The position numbers were made by a program, and so were the translations under genes. The notes beneath the pieces were generated by a model. It made no database searches and was not told where the DNA came from. It saw only the letters and a list, made by a program, of their open reading frames with translations. Below are positions 32,094 through 39,361 of a stretch of 40,267 bases of DNA, one piece after another. The DNA is from Deltaproteobacteria bacterium (GTDB lineage: Bacteria > Desulfobacterota > DSM-4660 > Desulfatiglandales > HGW-15), in NCBI GenBank assembly GCA_020060215.1, contig JAGVAP010000084.1:1-40267 (forward strand), in the 5' to 3' direction. Position 1 is the stretch's first letter; each line of letters opens with the position of its first letter.

Positions 32094-33194
32094 ATGACCA
32101 AGAGACCCTTCAACATCGCATTTTTCGGATCGAGCCTGGTTTCTGCGTACTGGAACGGGGCGGCCACTTACTACCGGGGCATCATCAGCGCCCTTCACCA
32201 GCGGGGCCACGGCACGGTCTTCTATGAACCCGACGCCTACGACCGCCAGCGCCACCGGGACATCGGGGAACCTTCCTATGCCCGGAGCATGGTGTACCGG
32301 GTCGAGGACGAATCGGGTGTCCGAGAGGCGCTTGGAGACGCGGCAGGTGCGGACATCGTGATCAAGGCAAGCGGCGTCGGCGTGTTCGACGAACTGCTGG
32401 AGGACGCGGTAGCAGGCATGGAGGGCGTGCTCAGGGTGTTCTGGGACGTGGACGCCCCCGCTACCCTGGATCGGGCTGTCCGAGACACCGCCGATCCGTT
32501 CCGGTCCCTGATCCCCTTCTACGACCTCATCCTGACCTACGGCGGCGGGCCCCCGGTGGTAAAGGCCTATGAAGCGCTGGGCGCGAAGAGATGCATACCG
32601 GTCTACAATGCACTCGATCCGTCCACCCATTTTCCCGTCCCTCGCGAGGAGCGCTTTGCGGGGACCCTGGGTTTTCTCGGCAATCGAATGCCTGACCGTG
32701 AGGAGCGGGTCCACGAATTCTTCTTCAAGGCGGCCCGCCGCATGCCGGGGCATCGTTTTCTCCTGGGCGGCAACGGGTGGGATTCCGCCGTAGAGGAGTT
32801 CCCAAACATCGCCTACTTCGGCCATGTCTATACCAGGGAGCATAACGCCTTCAACTGCTCTCCCATGGCCGTGCTGAACGTGAACCGGGAGAGCATGGCC
32901 CGATACGGGTTCTCGCCTCCTACACGGGTCTTTGAGGCGGCCGGCGCCGAAAGCTGTCTGCTGACGGATGCCTGGGAGGGGATCGAGGAGTTTCTCGAGC
33001 CGGACAGGGAGTGTCTCGTGTGCAGGAGCGGGGAGGAAGTCGTCGCCCGCCTGACCGGACTCGATCCCGCGCGGGCCGGGCAAATAGGAGCAGCGGCAAG
33101 GAAACGGGTCCTCCGCGATCACACCTATGACCGGAGGGGGGCGCAGGTGGAGACCATCTTCGAAGAGGCCGCCGGAGGGACGCCATGGGTCTGA
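32094..33194 (+). CDS. CgeB-type glycosyltransferase, first copy
   Basis: The 366-residue protein has the pattern of the CgeB family: an N-terminal IAFFGSSLVSAYWNGAATYYRGIISALHQRGH, FWDVDAPATLDRA, GTLGFLGNRMPDREERV and a C-terminal GT1-like block LNVNRESMARYGFSPPTRVFEAAGAESCLLTDAWEGIEEFLEP. CgeB proteins are GT-B type enzymes; in Bacillus one contributes to glycan on the spore surface. No spore genes are present, so the target here is unknown. It overlaps the second copy by 10 bases and starts 24 bases after the REP block. Confidence 0.83.
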   Translation: MTKRPFNIAFFGSSLVSAYWNGAATYYRGIISALHQRGHGTVFYEPDAYDRQRHRDIGEPSYARSMVYRVEDESGVREALGDAAGADIVIKASGVGVFDELLEDAVAGMEGVLRVFWDVDAPATLDRAVRDTADPFRSLIPFYDLILTYGGGPPVVKAYEALGAKRCIPVYNALDPSTHFPVPREERFAGTLGFLGNRMPDREERVHEFFFKAARRMPGHRFLLGGNGWDSAVEEFPNIAYFGHVYTREHNAFNCSPMAVLNVNRESMARYGFSPPTRVFEAAGAESCLLTDAWEGIEEFLEPDRECLVCRSGEEVVARLTGLDPARAGQIGAAARKRVLRDHTYDRRGAQVETIFEEAAGGTPWV

Positions 33195-34309
33195 AGATCG
33201 TGATCCTCGGACTTTCGATCACTTCATCGTGGGGAAACGGGCACGCCACCACGTACAGGGGACTGGCGCGGGAGCTTTCCGGCCGGGGCCACGACATCCT
33301 TTTTCTGGAAAGGAACCTCCCCTGGTATGCCGAAAACCGGGACGCTCCGGTCCTGCCCTACTGCCGCGTCGCCATCTACGACGGCCTGGAAGAGCTGACG
33401 CAGGAGCACTTGTGGGAGGTCCGAGAGGCCGACCTGGTCCTGCTCGGATCCTATGTCCCGGACGGGATCGAGGTTGCGGAATGGATGTTCGGCATCGCCA
33501 AGGGCATCAAGGCCTTCTATGACATCGATACCCCCGTGACCCTGGAGAGACTGAGGAGCAAGGATTGCGCCTACCTTCGGCCCGACCTGATTCCCCGGTT
33601 CGATCTCTACCTCTCCTTCACGGGCGGTCCGGTGCTGGACTATCTCGAACATGTATACGGCGCCCGGGCGGCGCTGCCCCTCTACTGCTCGGTGGACCCG
33701 GAGCTCTACTACCCTGAAGCGAAGGAGCCCAAGTGGGATTTCGGGTACCTGGGGACATACAGCCTCGATCGGCAGGATTCCCTCGATGTGCTCCTCATGG
33801 AGCCTGCAAGGCGGTGGCCCGAGGGACGCCTGGTCGTCGCCGGCCCGCAATATCCCCCTCAGATCGACTGGCCCCCCAATGTGGAGAGGATCGATCACAT
33901 CCCGCCTCCCGAACACCGCGGTTTCTACAATGCCCTGCGGTTCACGCTGAACGTGACACGGGCCAGCATGGTACGGGCGGGCTATTCTCCCAGTGTGCGG
34001 CTTTTTGAGGCGGCCGCCTGCGGGACCCCGATCATCACCGACCCATGGGAGGGGCTCGAGTCCTTCCTCAAGCCGGGCGAGGAAATCCTGGTGGCGCGGT
34101 CGACGGAGGATGTTCTTCTGGCGGTGAGGGACATGCCGGGTGAGAGAAGGATGGAGATCGGGCGGCGCGCGAGAGAGAAGGTCCTTGCCGCCCACACGGC
34201 GAGGCACAGGGCCGAGGAACTGGAGCAGTATGTGATGGAGCGCAGATCCTTGAGCAGCCGCTACGGAATTCGAAATCCGAGTCAGGAATTCCGAAATCAT
34301 TGCAAATGA
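33185..34309 (+). CDS. CgeB-type glycosyltransferase, second copy
   Basis: The 374-residue paralogue of the preceding gene has IVILGLSITSSWGNGHATTYRGLARELSGRGHD, FYDIDTPVTLERLR and LNVTRASMVRAGYSPSVRLFEAAACGTPIITDPWEGLESFLKP. GGAGGG precedes the ATG at 33185. The two copies have clearly diverged (the C-terminal blocks differ in a third or so of positions by eye), so they probably add different sugars or act together. The last 15 codons (from 34265) are in a 7-bp periodic repeat, giving the odd tail NPSQEFRNHCK. Confidence 0.83.
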   Translation: MGLKIVILGLSITSSWGNGHATTYRGLARELSGRGHDILFLERNLPWYAENRDAPVLPYCRVAIYDGLEELTQEHLWEVREADLVLLGSYVPDGIEVAEWMFGIAKGIKAFYDIDTPVTLERLRSKDCAYLRPDLIPRFDLYLSFTGGPVLDYLEHVYGARAALPLYCSVDPELYYPEAKEPKWDFGYLGTYSLDRQDSLDVLLMEPARRWPEGRLVVAGPQYPPQIDWPPNVERIDHIPPPEHRGFYNALRFTLNVTRASMVRAGYSPSVRLFEAAACGTPIITDPWEGLESFLKPGEEILVARSTEDVLLAVRDMPGERRMEIGRRAREKVLAAHTARHRAEELEQYVMERRSLSSRYGIRNPSQEFRNHCK

Positions 34310-34315
34310 CCAATG
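34265..34315. repeat. 7-bp periodic microrepeat overlapping the end of the second CgeB gene
   Basis: Units of the GAATTCN and GAAATCN type recur every 7 bases, first as coding sequence for the CgeB tail and then beyond its stop codon. Confidence 0.7.
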
Positions 34316-34373
34316 GCTTCCACCCGGATCGGTGGAACCTCTCCGGGTCCCTCCACCAGAGACGGGACGTTAG

Positions 34374-34763
34374 GTGACCACGATGGTTTCGATCATTCAG
34401 GGACTTTACTACATCGTGACCGGGCTCTGGCCGATCGTCTACATGCCCGGGTTCCTGTCGTTTACCGGTCCGAAGACGGACCTGTGGCTCGTACGGGTCG
34501 TGGGCTGGCTGCTCGTCGTCTCGGGAATCGTGCTCGTCACGGCGGCCGTCCGCCGGAGGCAGCGCCGTATGGAGATCGTGCTCCTGGGAATGGGAGATGC
34601 GGCCGTGTTCGCGGCGGCAGACGTCGTCTTCTCCTTGTCCGGCCGGATCCCGGGGGTCTACCTGTTGGATGCAGGCGCCCAGGCACTCTTTCTGGTCCTG
34701 TGGGTGCGCTTCCTCTGGCTCTCGCGAAGTGAAGGAGGACGCGCGGGTGGAGAAAAGCCTTGA
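34374..34763 (+). CDS. Four-helix membrane protein, unrecognised
   Basis: The 129-residue protein has four hydrophobic helices (VSIIQGLYYIVTGLWPIVYM, VVGWLLVVSGIVLVTAAV, IVLLGMGDAAVFAAADVVFSL, LDAGAQALFLVLWVRFLWL) with short basic loops (RRRQRRM). The start is GTG at 34374 or ATG at 34383; neither has a strong ribosome site. I do not recognise the family. It is inside the carbohydrate operon, between the second CgeB gene and the GH-like gene. It has neither the size nor the motifs of a flippase or polymerase. Confidence 0.6.
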   Translation: MTTMVSIIQGLYYIVTGLWPIVYMPGFLSFTGPKTDLWLVRVVGWLLVVSGIVLVTAAVRRRQRRMEIVLLGMGDAAVFAAADVVFSLSGRIPGVYLLDAGAQALFLVLWVRFLWLSRSEGGRAGGEKP

Positions 34764-34960
34764 ACCGCCAGGACGAAGCGCAAGGCGACGCCGGAAATCG
34801 GCAGCACACCAAAGGTGAGTTCCAGGATTATGGAGTATCCGGAAACCAGCATCCACTCCGCAGAGCCCGCCTGGCGGGACAGGCGCGCGGCTCAGGAGAC
34901 CCACTCAGCGCCTCTCCTTTGAGCGCACATCTCATGCAACCACGGGATTAAGGAGGCAGT

Positions 34961-35872
34961 GTGATCGAGGCCATCAAATTCTGGAATGAGCCGAACAACC
35001 TCTCCCACTGGGATTTCTACATGGATCCGGAATGGAGGGCGTTCTCGGATATGACCCGGATCGCCGCGGATGCGGTCCGCAGGATGTGCCCCGGCCTGAA
35101 GCTCGTCCTGGGAGGGCTGTCGCCGATCGATTCCAACTTTATGGCCATGCTTCGTAGCTATGGGCTGCTGGAACACCTGGATGCCGTGGCCGTGCACGGG
35201 TTTCCCCTGGACTGGAACCATTGGCGCATCGACGAGTGGCCGGAGAAGGTCCGCGAGATCGAGGAGGTCTCGGGCCTTCCCGTCTGGATCACGGAGGTGG
35301 GCGTCTCCGATTTCGGCGCCGACGAAGTCCAGGTATTCGGGATCAGCAGGACCACGGAGCTCCTGATCGACCGCGTCGAGCGCATCTTCTGGTACAGCCT
35401 TCTCGACCTCCCTCCCGCTTGGGAGGCCACGACCAGGCACAAGGAGAGCGAGGGGAGCGCGTACTATCGTCATTACTATATGGGGCTGATCCGTGCGGAT
35501 GGGACGGCCAAGCCTGCCGCGGAACACTTCGATCCGAGGATGGGCATCTGTCAGTGGTTCCATTACGAGGACCCACGACTGGATTTCGCGATCGGATGGC
35601 TCAGAAGGCTCGGGGTGAAAAGACTTCGCACCGGCATCAGCTGGGCGGACTGGCATCGGCCCGATGCGGTCCGGTGGTTTGACCGGCAGATGGACGCCCT
35701 CAGGGAGTTCGACGTTACGCTCACCTTCTGCTTCACGCCTCCTTCCAGGGGCAGGCGTCCGTGCCATACGAGTCCACCCCTCGTCCTTGAGGAATTTGCA
35801 TCCTTTGCCGAAGAGGTGGTGTCGCGATACCGGTCCTACTGCCCTCCTTCCTCTGTGGGTGATTGCGCATGA
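34961..35872 (+). CDS. Clan GH-A glycosidase-like protein (beta-xylosidase-like)
   Basis: The 303-residue protein starts at a GTG (34961) with AGGAGG 5 bases upstream. Glu10 in KFWNEPNN is placed as the acid/base and Glu112 in VWITEVGVSDFG as the nucleophile of a clan GH-A (GH39-like) retaining glycosidase. FWYSLLDLPPAWEATTRH and YYRHYYMGLIRADGT follow, then a C-terminal part (WLRRLGVKRLRTGISWADWHRPDAV) that looks like the start of a second barrel. No signal peptide is seen, so it is probably cytoplasmic. The gene ends the run of sugar genes before the phosphatase. Processing or remodelling of the glycoside made upstream is an inference. Confidence 0.7.
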   Translation: MIEAIKFWNEPNNLSHWDFYMDPEWRAFSDMTRIAADAVRRMCPGLKLVLGGLSPIDSNFMAMLRSYGLLEHLDAVAVHGFPLDWNHWRIDEWPEKVREIEEVSGLPVWITEVGVSDFGADEVQVFGISRTTELLIDRVERIFWYSLLDLPPAWEATTRHKESEGSAYYRHYYMGLIRADGTAKPAAEHFDPRMGICQWFHYEDPRLDFAIGWLRRLGVKRLRTGISWADWHRPDAVRWFDRQMDALREFDVTLTFCFTPPSRGRRPCHTSPPLVLEEFASFAEEVVSRYRSYCPPSSVGDCA

Positions 35873-35925
35873 ATCGCTTGACCTACCTCCCAGGCAGCCG
35901 TTCGCCCTGAGGTATCTGAGGGGCC

Positions 35926-35995
35926 AACCAACCGCGTTCATGCCTCGACACCTCAGCATGAACGGGGGTCGTTTGGTTCGTGGTTCGTAACGCTT
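35926..35995. repeat. Long inverted repeat and 7-bp GGTTCGT repeat
   Basis: GTTCATGC (35936-35943) pairs with GCATGAAC (35956-35963) and AACCAA (35926-35931) with TTGGTT (35973-35978), giving an imperfect hairpin after the GH-like gene. GGTTCGT occurs twice in tandem at 35975-35988. A terminator of the operon is possible but no T-run is present. Confidence 0.55.
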
Positions 35996-36091
35996 TCGCT
36001 CTCTGAAAAACCTGGCATGATCAACTCCCTTTCAAAGAGCTAAAGTGTACCGTAGTTCAAGTTATCACATCGCCGTTCCCGGGACTCCGCC

Positions 36092-36706
36092 ATGACCACC
36101 TTTCTGTTGATCCGACATGGGCACACGGACCTCGTGGGCAACACGCTCGCCGGCAGGAGCGAGGGCGTACATCTCAGCGTGCAGGGAGAGCGAGAAGTTG
36201 CGGAACTGACCCGGCGCATCCGGGACTTTGAGATCACCGCAGTGTTCAGCAGCCCACTGGAGCGGACCAGGGAGACCGCCCGGCCCCTCGCCGATGCGCT
36301 CGGCCTGGAGGTGATGGTCAGGGAGGATCTGAACGAGATCGACTACGGCCTCTGGACCGGGATGAAGATGAGCTCCCTTGCGGAGGACCCTGCCTGGGCC
36401 CGTTACAACCGATTCCGAAGCGGGACGGGGATCCCCGGCGGGGAGTGGTTCGTGGATGTACAGGCCAGGGTGGTCAGATTGCTCGAAGAGCTCCGGGCCG
36501 AGCATCCGCACGAAACGCTGGCGGTGGTCAGCCACGGGGATGTGATCCGGGTGGCCCTCGCCCACGGTTTGGGGATGCACCTCGACCTGATCACCAGGAT
36601 CGTCATCCGCCCCGCATCGGTGAGCGGTCTCCTGCTGAGCGAATTCGACCCGGAGATCCTTTTCGTCAACCGCATGTTGTGGGTGAACCCGAACGACGGA
36701 CCTTGA
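36092..36706 (+). CDS. Histidine phosphatase family protein
   Basis: The 204-residue protein has the phosphoacceptor LIRHGHT (His9), Arg58/60 in PLERTRETA, Glu82 as acid and the second histidine His148 in VVSHGD. Family members remove phosphates from sugars, nucleotides or phosphoglycerate esters, including glucosyl-3-phosphoglycerate, or act as mutases. Substrate is not predictable here. It is close to the sugar gene operon but 219 bases after it, so it may have its own promoter. No ribosome site stands out before 36092. Confidence 0.83.
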   Translation: MTTFLLIRHGHTDLVGNTLAGRSEGVHLSVQGEREVAELTRRIRDFEITAVFSSPLERTRETARPLADALGLEVMVREDLNEIDYGLWTGMKMSSLAEDPAWARYNRFRSGTGIPGGEWFVDVQARVVRLLEELRAEHPHETLAVVSHGDVIRVALAHGLGMHLDLITRIVIRPASVSGLLLSEFDPEILFVNRMLWVNPNDGP

Positions 36707-36712
36707 CCGTTT

Positions 36713-36738
36713 CTGCGGGAGCAGCCTCCCGGTTGCGA
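36713..36738. repeat. Degenerate REP-like element
   Basis: GGGAGCAGCCTCCCGGTTGCGA resembles the REP-like elements at 6498-6620 in its GGAGCA start and TTGCGA end, with a disrupted stem. It follows the phosphatase stop. Confidence 0.4.
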
Positions 36739-36855
36739 TGCGGCGCCCATTTCCATGTCACCGCCCGAAAGCAGGACCTTGCTCCTGCACCGCCGCCGGG
36801 GCCCCGATCTGGACGAATCCTGTCCCATCGCCGCGCAAATAACGGGTTTCCTCCA

Positions 36856-36884
36856 TTGTCATGGATAGCGGAGGTTCTTATTTT
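36856..36884 (+). promoter_or_regulatory. Sigma-70-like promoter of the PRC-barrel gene
   Basis: TTGTCA (36856-36861) and TATTTT (36879-36884) are 17 bases apart, about 77 bases upstream of the ATG at 36961. A small hairpin CCCGC-N5-GCGGG lies in the leader near 36895-36910. Confidence 0.55.
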
Positions 36885-36960
36885 ACATCTATTCCCGCGC
36901 TCAGCGGGGATCCGTTCTTTCGGGTACACGAAGAAAACCCTTTACGAAAGGAATCCGGCA

Positions 36961-37767
36961 ATGAAGAAACCATGGTGGTCGTTCATTCTCTTGCTGGGGG
37001 CTTTTCTGTTGGCTTCCAATGGGCTCGCCCAGCAGCAATCCCCACGGCAAGGTCAGGCCATGCAGCCCCGGCAGGGGCAGGAACAGCCCGATCAGCCGCT
37101 TCACTGGGCGCAGAAAGCGTCCGACATCCTCGACAAGAAGATCGTATCCGCCACCGGAGAGGAGCTCGGCACCGCGGAAGATCTCGTCATCGGCAGGGAT
37201 GGAAAGATCGAATACGTGATCCTCTCCATGGGCGGATTTCTCGGTATCGGCGGTGAGCGGGTGGTCCTCCCATGGGACAGAATCCGGTCTACACCGCGTG
37301 TGGATCAGTTGGTGGCCGACGTCTCCAAGTCCGAACTCCAGTGGCGTGCGGAAGAGCAGAGACAGGCCCGGGAACTCGATCACGGCGGTCCCCGGCAAGC
37401 GGCACAGGACCAGGGGGCCTCCCCTGTGGTTCTGGCCGGTCTCGACGCGGAGCGCGCCGGGGAGTTCGTGAACTTCACGGTGGCAGGAAGAGGGGGCGAA
37501 CCACTCGGGAGGGTGACGGAGCTGCTCAACAGTGAAGAGGGAAGGCCCCTGTATGTCGTCGTTGCGGATGAGTCCAACAGGCTCCATCCGGTCCCGGCGC
37601 AGCTGGTCCTGTTCGATCCAGAGAAAAAGATGCTCTCTGCCCGGTTCGACAAGCAGGCCTTTCAAAACTCCCCGAGCTACGACCGGTCCCAGCTCGCACA
37701 ACTGCAGTGGGAATCCGAGGTTCGCGGGTATTACGAAGGCGGTCTCCGGAGCCCGCAGCCGCAGTGA
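36961..37767 (+). CDS. Secreted protein with two PRC-barrel domains
   Basis: The 268-residue protein has a signal peptide (MKKPWWSFILLLGAFLLASNGLA) and a glutamine-rich linker. Its first PRC barrel spans about residues 50-115 (KIVSATGEELGTAEDLVIGRDGKIEYVILSMGGFLGIGGERVVLPWDRIR) and its second about 150-235 (VNFTVAGRGGEPLGRVTELL...GRPLYVVVADESNRLHPVPAQLV). PRC barrels bind RNA or proteins, or occur alone in the periplasm; the role here is unknown. AAGGA precedes the ATG, 9 bases away. It resembles the single-barrel secreted protein at 7296-7775 in its layout. Confidence 0.8.
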   Translation: MKKPWWSFILLLGAFLLASNGLAQQQSPRQGQAMQPRQGQEQPDQPLHWAQKASDILDKKIVSATGEELGTAEDLVIGRDGKIEYVILSMGGFLGIGGERVVLPWDRIRSTPRVDQLVADVSKSELQWRAEEQRQARELDHGGPRQAAQDQGASPVVLAGLDAERAGEFVNFTVAGRGGEPLGRVTELLNSEEGRPLYVVVADESNRLHPVPAQLVLFDPEKKMLSARFDKQAFQNSPSYDRSQLAQLQWESEVRGYYEGGLRSPQPQ

Positions 37768-37959
37768 TCCCGCCTCGCCGACCCATCAGGAGATGAAGGG
37801 CCGAATTCCCCCCCCATCGGCCCTTCTACCCCCTGCCCTCGTATGGACTCATCCCTGCCGCCCCCACCCGGGGTGGAAGATTCTCGTTGTGTTCTGTCTT
37901 TTCCCTTTGTTACTCTTCTTTCTTGCTTTTCATCCGGCGCCGGTTTCGCTGTAAATCGC

Positions 37960-38019
37960 AGAGCGCATGGGGCATAGCGCATGGAGCAAGAAGGCACGAT
38001 CCGGACGCTCCTGCGTCCG
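37960..38019. repeat. 7-bp periodic microrepeat and a TCCT-loop hairpin
   Basis: Units of the GCGCATG/GGGCATA type fill 37960-37988. A perfect hairpin CGGACGC-TCCT-GCGTCCG lies at 38002-38019. Both precede the preferred start of the transporter gene, which is one reason to reject the upstream ATG at 37981. Confidence 0.7.
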
Positions 38020-38043
38020 TTTGAGCTCCATACCGGGGTTCAC

Positions 38044-39222
38044 ATGATTCGACAAACGCCATTCAGCCTGTGGTCCAAGGATTTCATACTCATCTGCCTC
38101 GCCAACTTCTGCTACTTCGGCAGCTTCTACATCCTGGTCCCCGGCATGCCCCAGTACGTGGCCTCACTTGGCGGCACTTCAGGAGAGGTCGGCCTGATCA
38201 TGGGCTTTTTCACCCTCTCCTCCGTGGTGGTCCGGCCCTTCTTCGGGAAGATGGCCGACACGCGGAGCCGCAAGCTTCTCATGCTGTTCGGAACCGGCCT
38301 CTTTCTTGTATTCCCCTTCATGTATATCGCGGTCAAGAGCCTCGTCCCCCTTTACCTGGTGCGGATCGCACACGGGTTTGCCCACGCCAGCTATCTGGTC
38401 GCAGCCATGGCGTTTATTGCCGACCTGGCGCCGCCGCACCGCAGGGGCGAGGTCCTCGGGGTCTTCGGGATCTCCACCATGATCTCCATGGCGGTCTTCC
38501 CGGCCTGGGGCACCGCGGTCCTCGCGAGCGGCGGGAGTTTCGAATATCTCTTTCTGCTCGCAGCCCTCACGGCGGCCGTTTCCCTCGTAGCGGTACTGCC
38601 CTTGACCGACATCCGACCGCCCGCCCGCCCCGAGGGAAGGCCTTTTGGTTTCCTGAAGGTGGGCAGCCGAGCGCAGGTGCTCATCCCCTCCATAGCCCTC
38701 CTCAGCGGAGCGACCTGCTACGGGGCCGTGCTTACCTTCCTGCCGCTCTTCGCGCCGGAGCGCGGTCTGCCGGAGTTCGGGATCTTCTTCACGGTCTACG
38801 CGGCCACCACCATCCTCAGCCGGGTAGTGGCCGGAAGGCTTTCGGACCGGATCGGCCGCATCAAGGTCATCATCCCCTGCATGGCCCTCCTGGCCGTTGC
38901 GGTTTGCCTGCTGCCTTTTCTCGATACCCTGTGGCTTCTGGCCCTGATCAGCTTTCTCCTCGGCCTCGGCTTCGGATCCCTGATTCCCACCCTCAATGCC
39001 CTGGTGGTGGATCAAACCGGGCCTCATGACAGGGGGAGCGCTTTGGCCTTCTTCTGGTCCTCGATGGATGTGGGGATCACCATGGGGTCCATGGCCCTGG
39101 GATTCGTGGCGGAATGTTGCGGGTATCCCGCGCTCTTCTGGATCAGCGGCGGCTCGGTCGTGGTGGCGCTTCTGGTGTTCTCCGTTTTCCAGCCACGGGG
39201 CAAGAAGGCGATCGGGACCTGA
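38044..39222 (+). CDS. MFS transporter
   Basis: The 392-residue protein has a Major Facilitator layout of twelve hydrophobic segments, with MGFFTLSSVVVRPFFGKMADTRSRKLLML for the loop 2-3 motif and VAGRLSDRIGRIKVIIP for the equivalent in the second half. The substrate cannot be told; sugars, organic acids and drugs are all possible. The start at 38044 begins the first natural residues (MIRQTPFSLWSKDFILICLANFC); the frame from 37981 consists of repeat and hairpin sequence. A ribosome site is not obvious. It is next to the CRISPR array, without evident functional connection. Confidence 0.85.
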   Translation: MIRQTPFSLWSKDFILICLANFCYFGSFYILVPGMPQYVASLGGTSGEVGLIMGFFTLSSVVVRPFFGKMADTRSRKLLMLFGTGLFLVFPFMYIAVKSLVPLYLVRIAHGFAHASYLVAAMAFIADLAPPHRRGEVLGVFGISTMISMAVFPAWGTAVLASGGSFEYLFLLAALTAAVSLVAVLPLTDIRPPARPEGRPFGFLKVGSRAQVLIPSIALLSGATCYGAVLTFLPLFAPERGLPEFGIFFTVYAATTILSRVVAGRLSDRIGRIKVIIPCMALLAVAVCLLPFLDTLWLLALISFLLGLGFGSLIPTLNALVVDQTGPHDRGSALAFFWSSMDVGITMGSMALGFVAECCGYPALFWISGGSVVVALLVFSVFQPRGKKAIGT

Positions 39223-39334
39223 CGCGCCTGACCGAATGAATACCGCAGGTGAAGTCGTTTTATCTTTGCAGAAGGGGCCAGGGGGGATTTCGTGTAGCCC
39301 TGATCACCTTACCCGCAGCTCTCGACGGTCTCGC

Positions 39335-39361
39335 GCAGAGACGCAGGGAGGCGGAGAAAGG
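39335..39361. repeat. 8-bp periodic microrepeat abutting the CRISPR array
   Basis: Units of the GCAGAGAC/GCAGGGAG type recur every 8 bases and end directly at the first CRISPR repeat. Confidence 0.7.

Noticed and set aside
37981..38043. Earlier ATG start for the MFS transporter
   Set aside because: The extension consists of 7-bp repeat and a TCCT-loop hairpin, is not hydrophobic and has no ribosome site.
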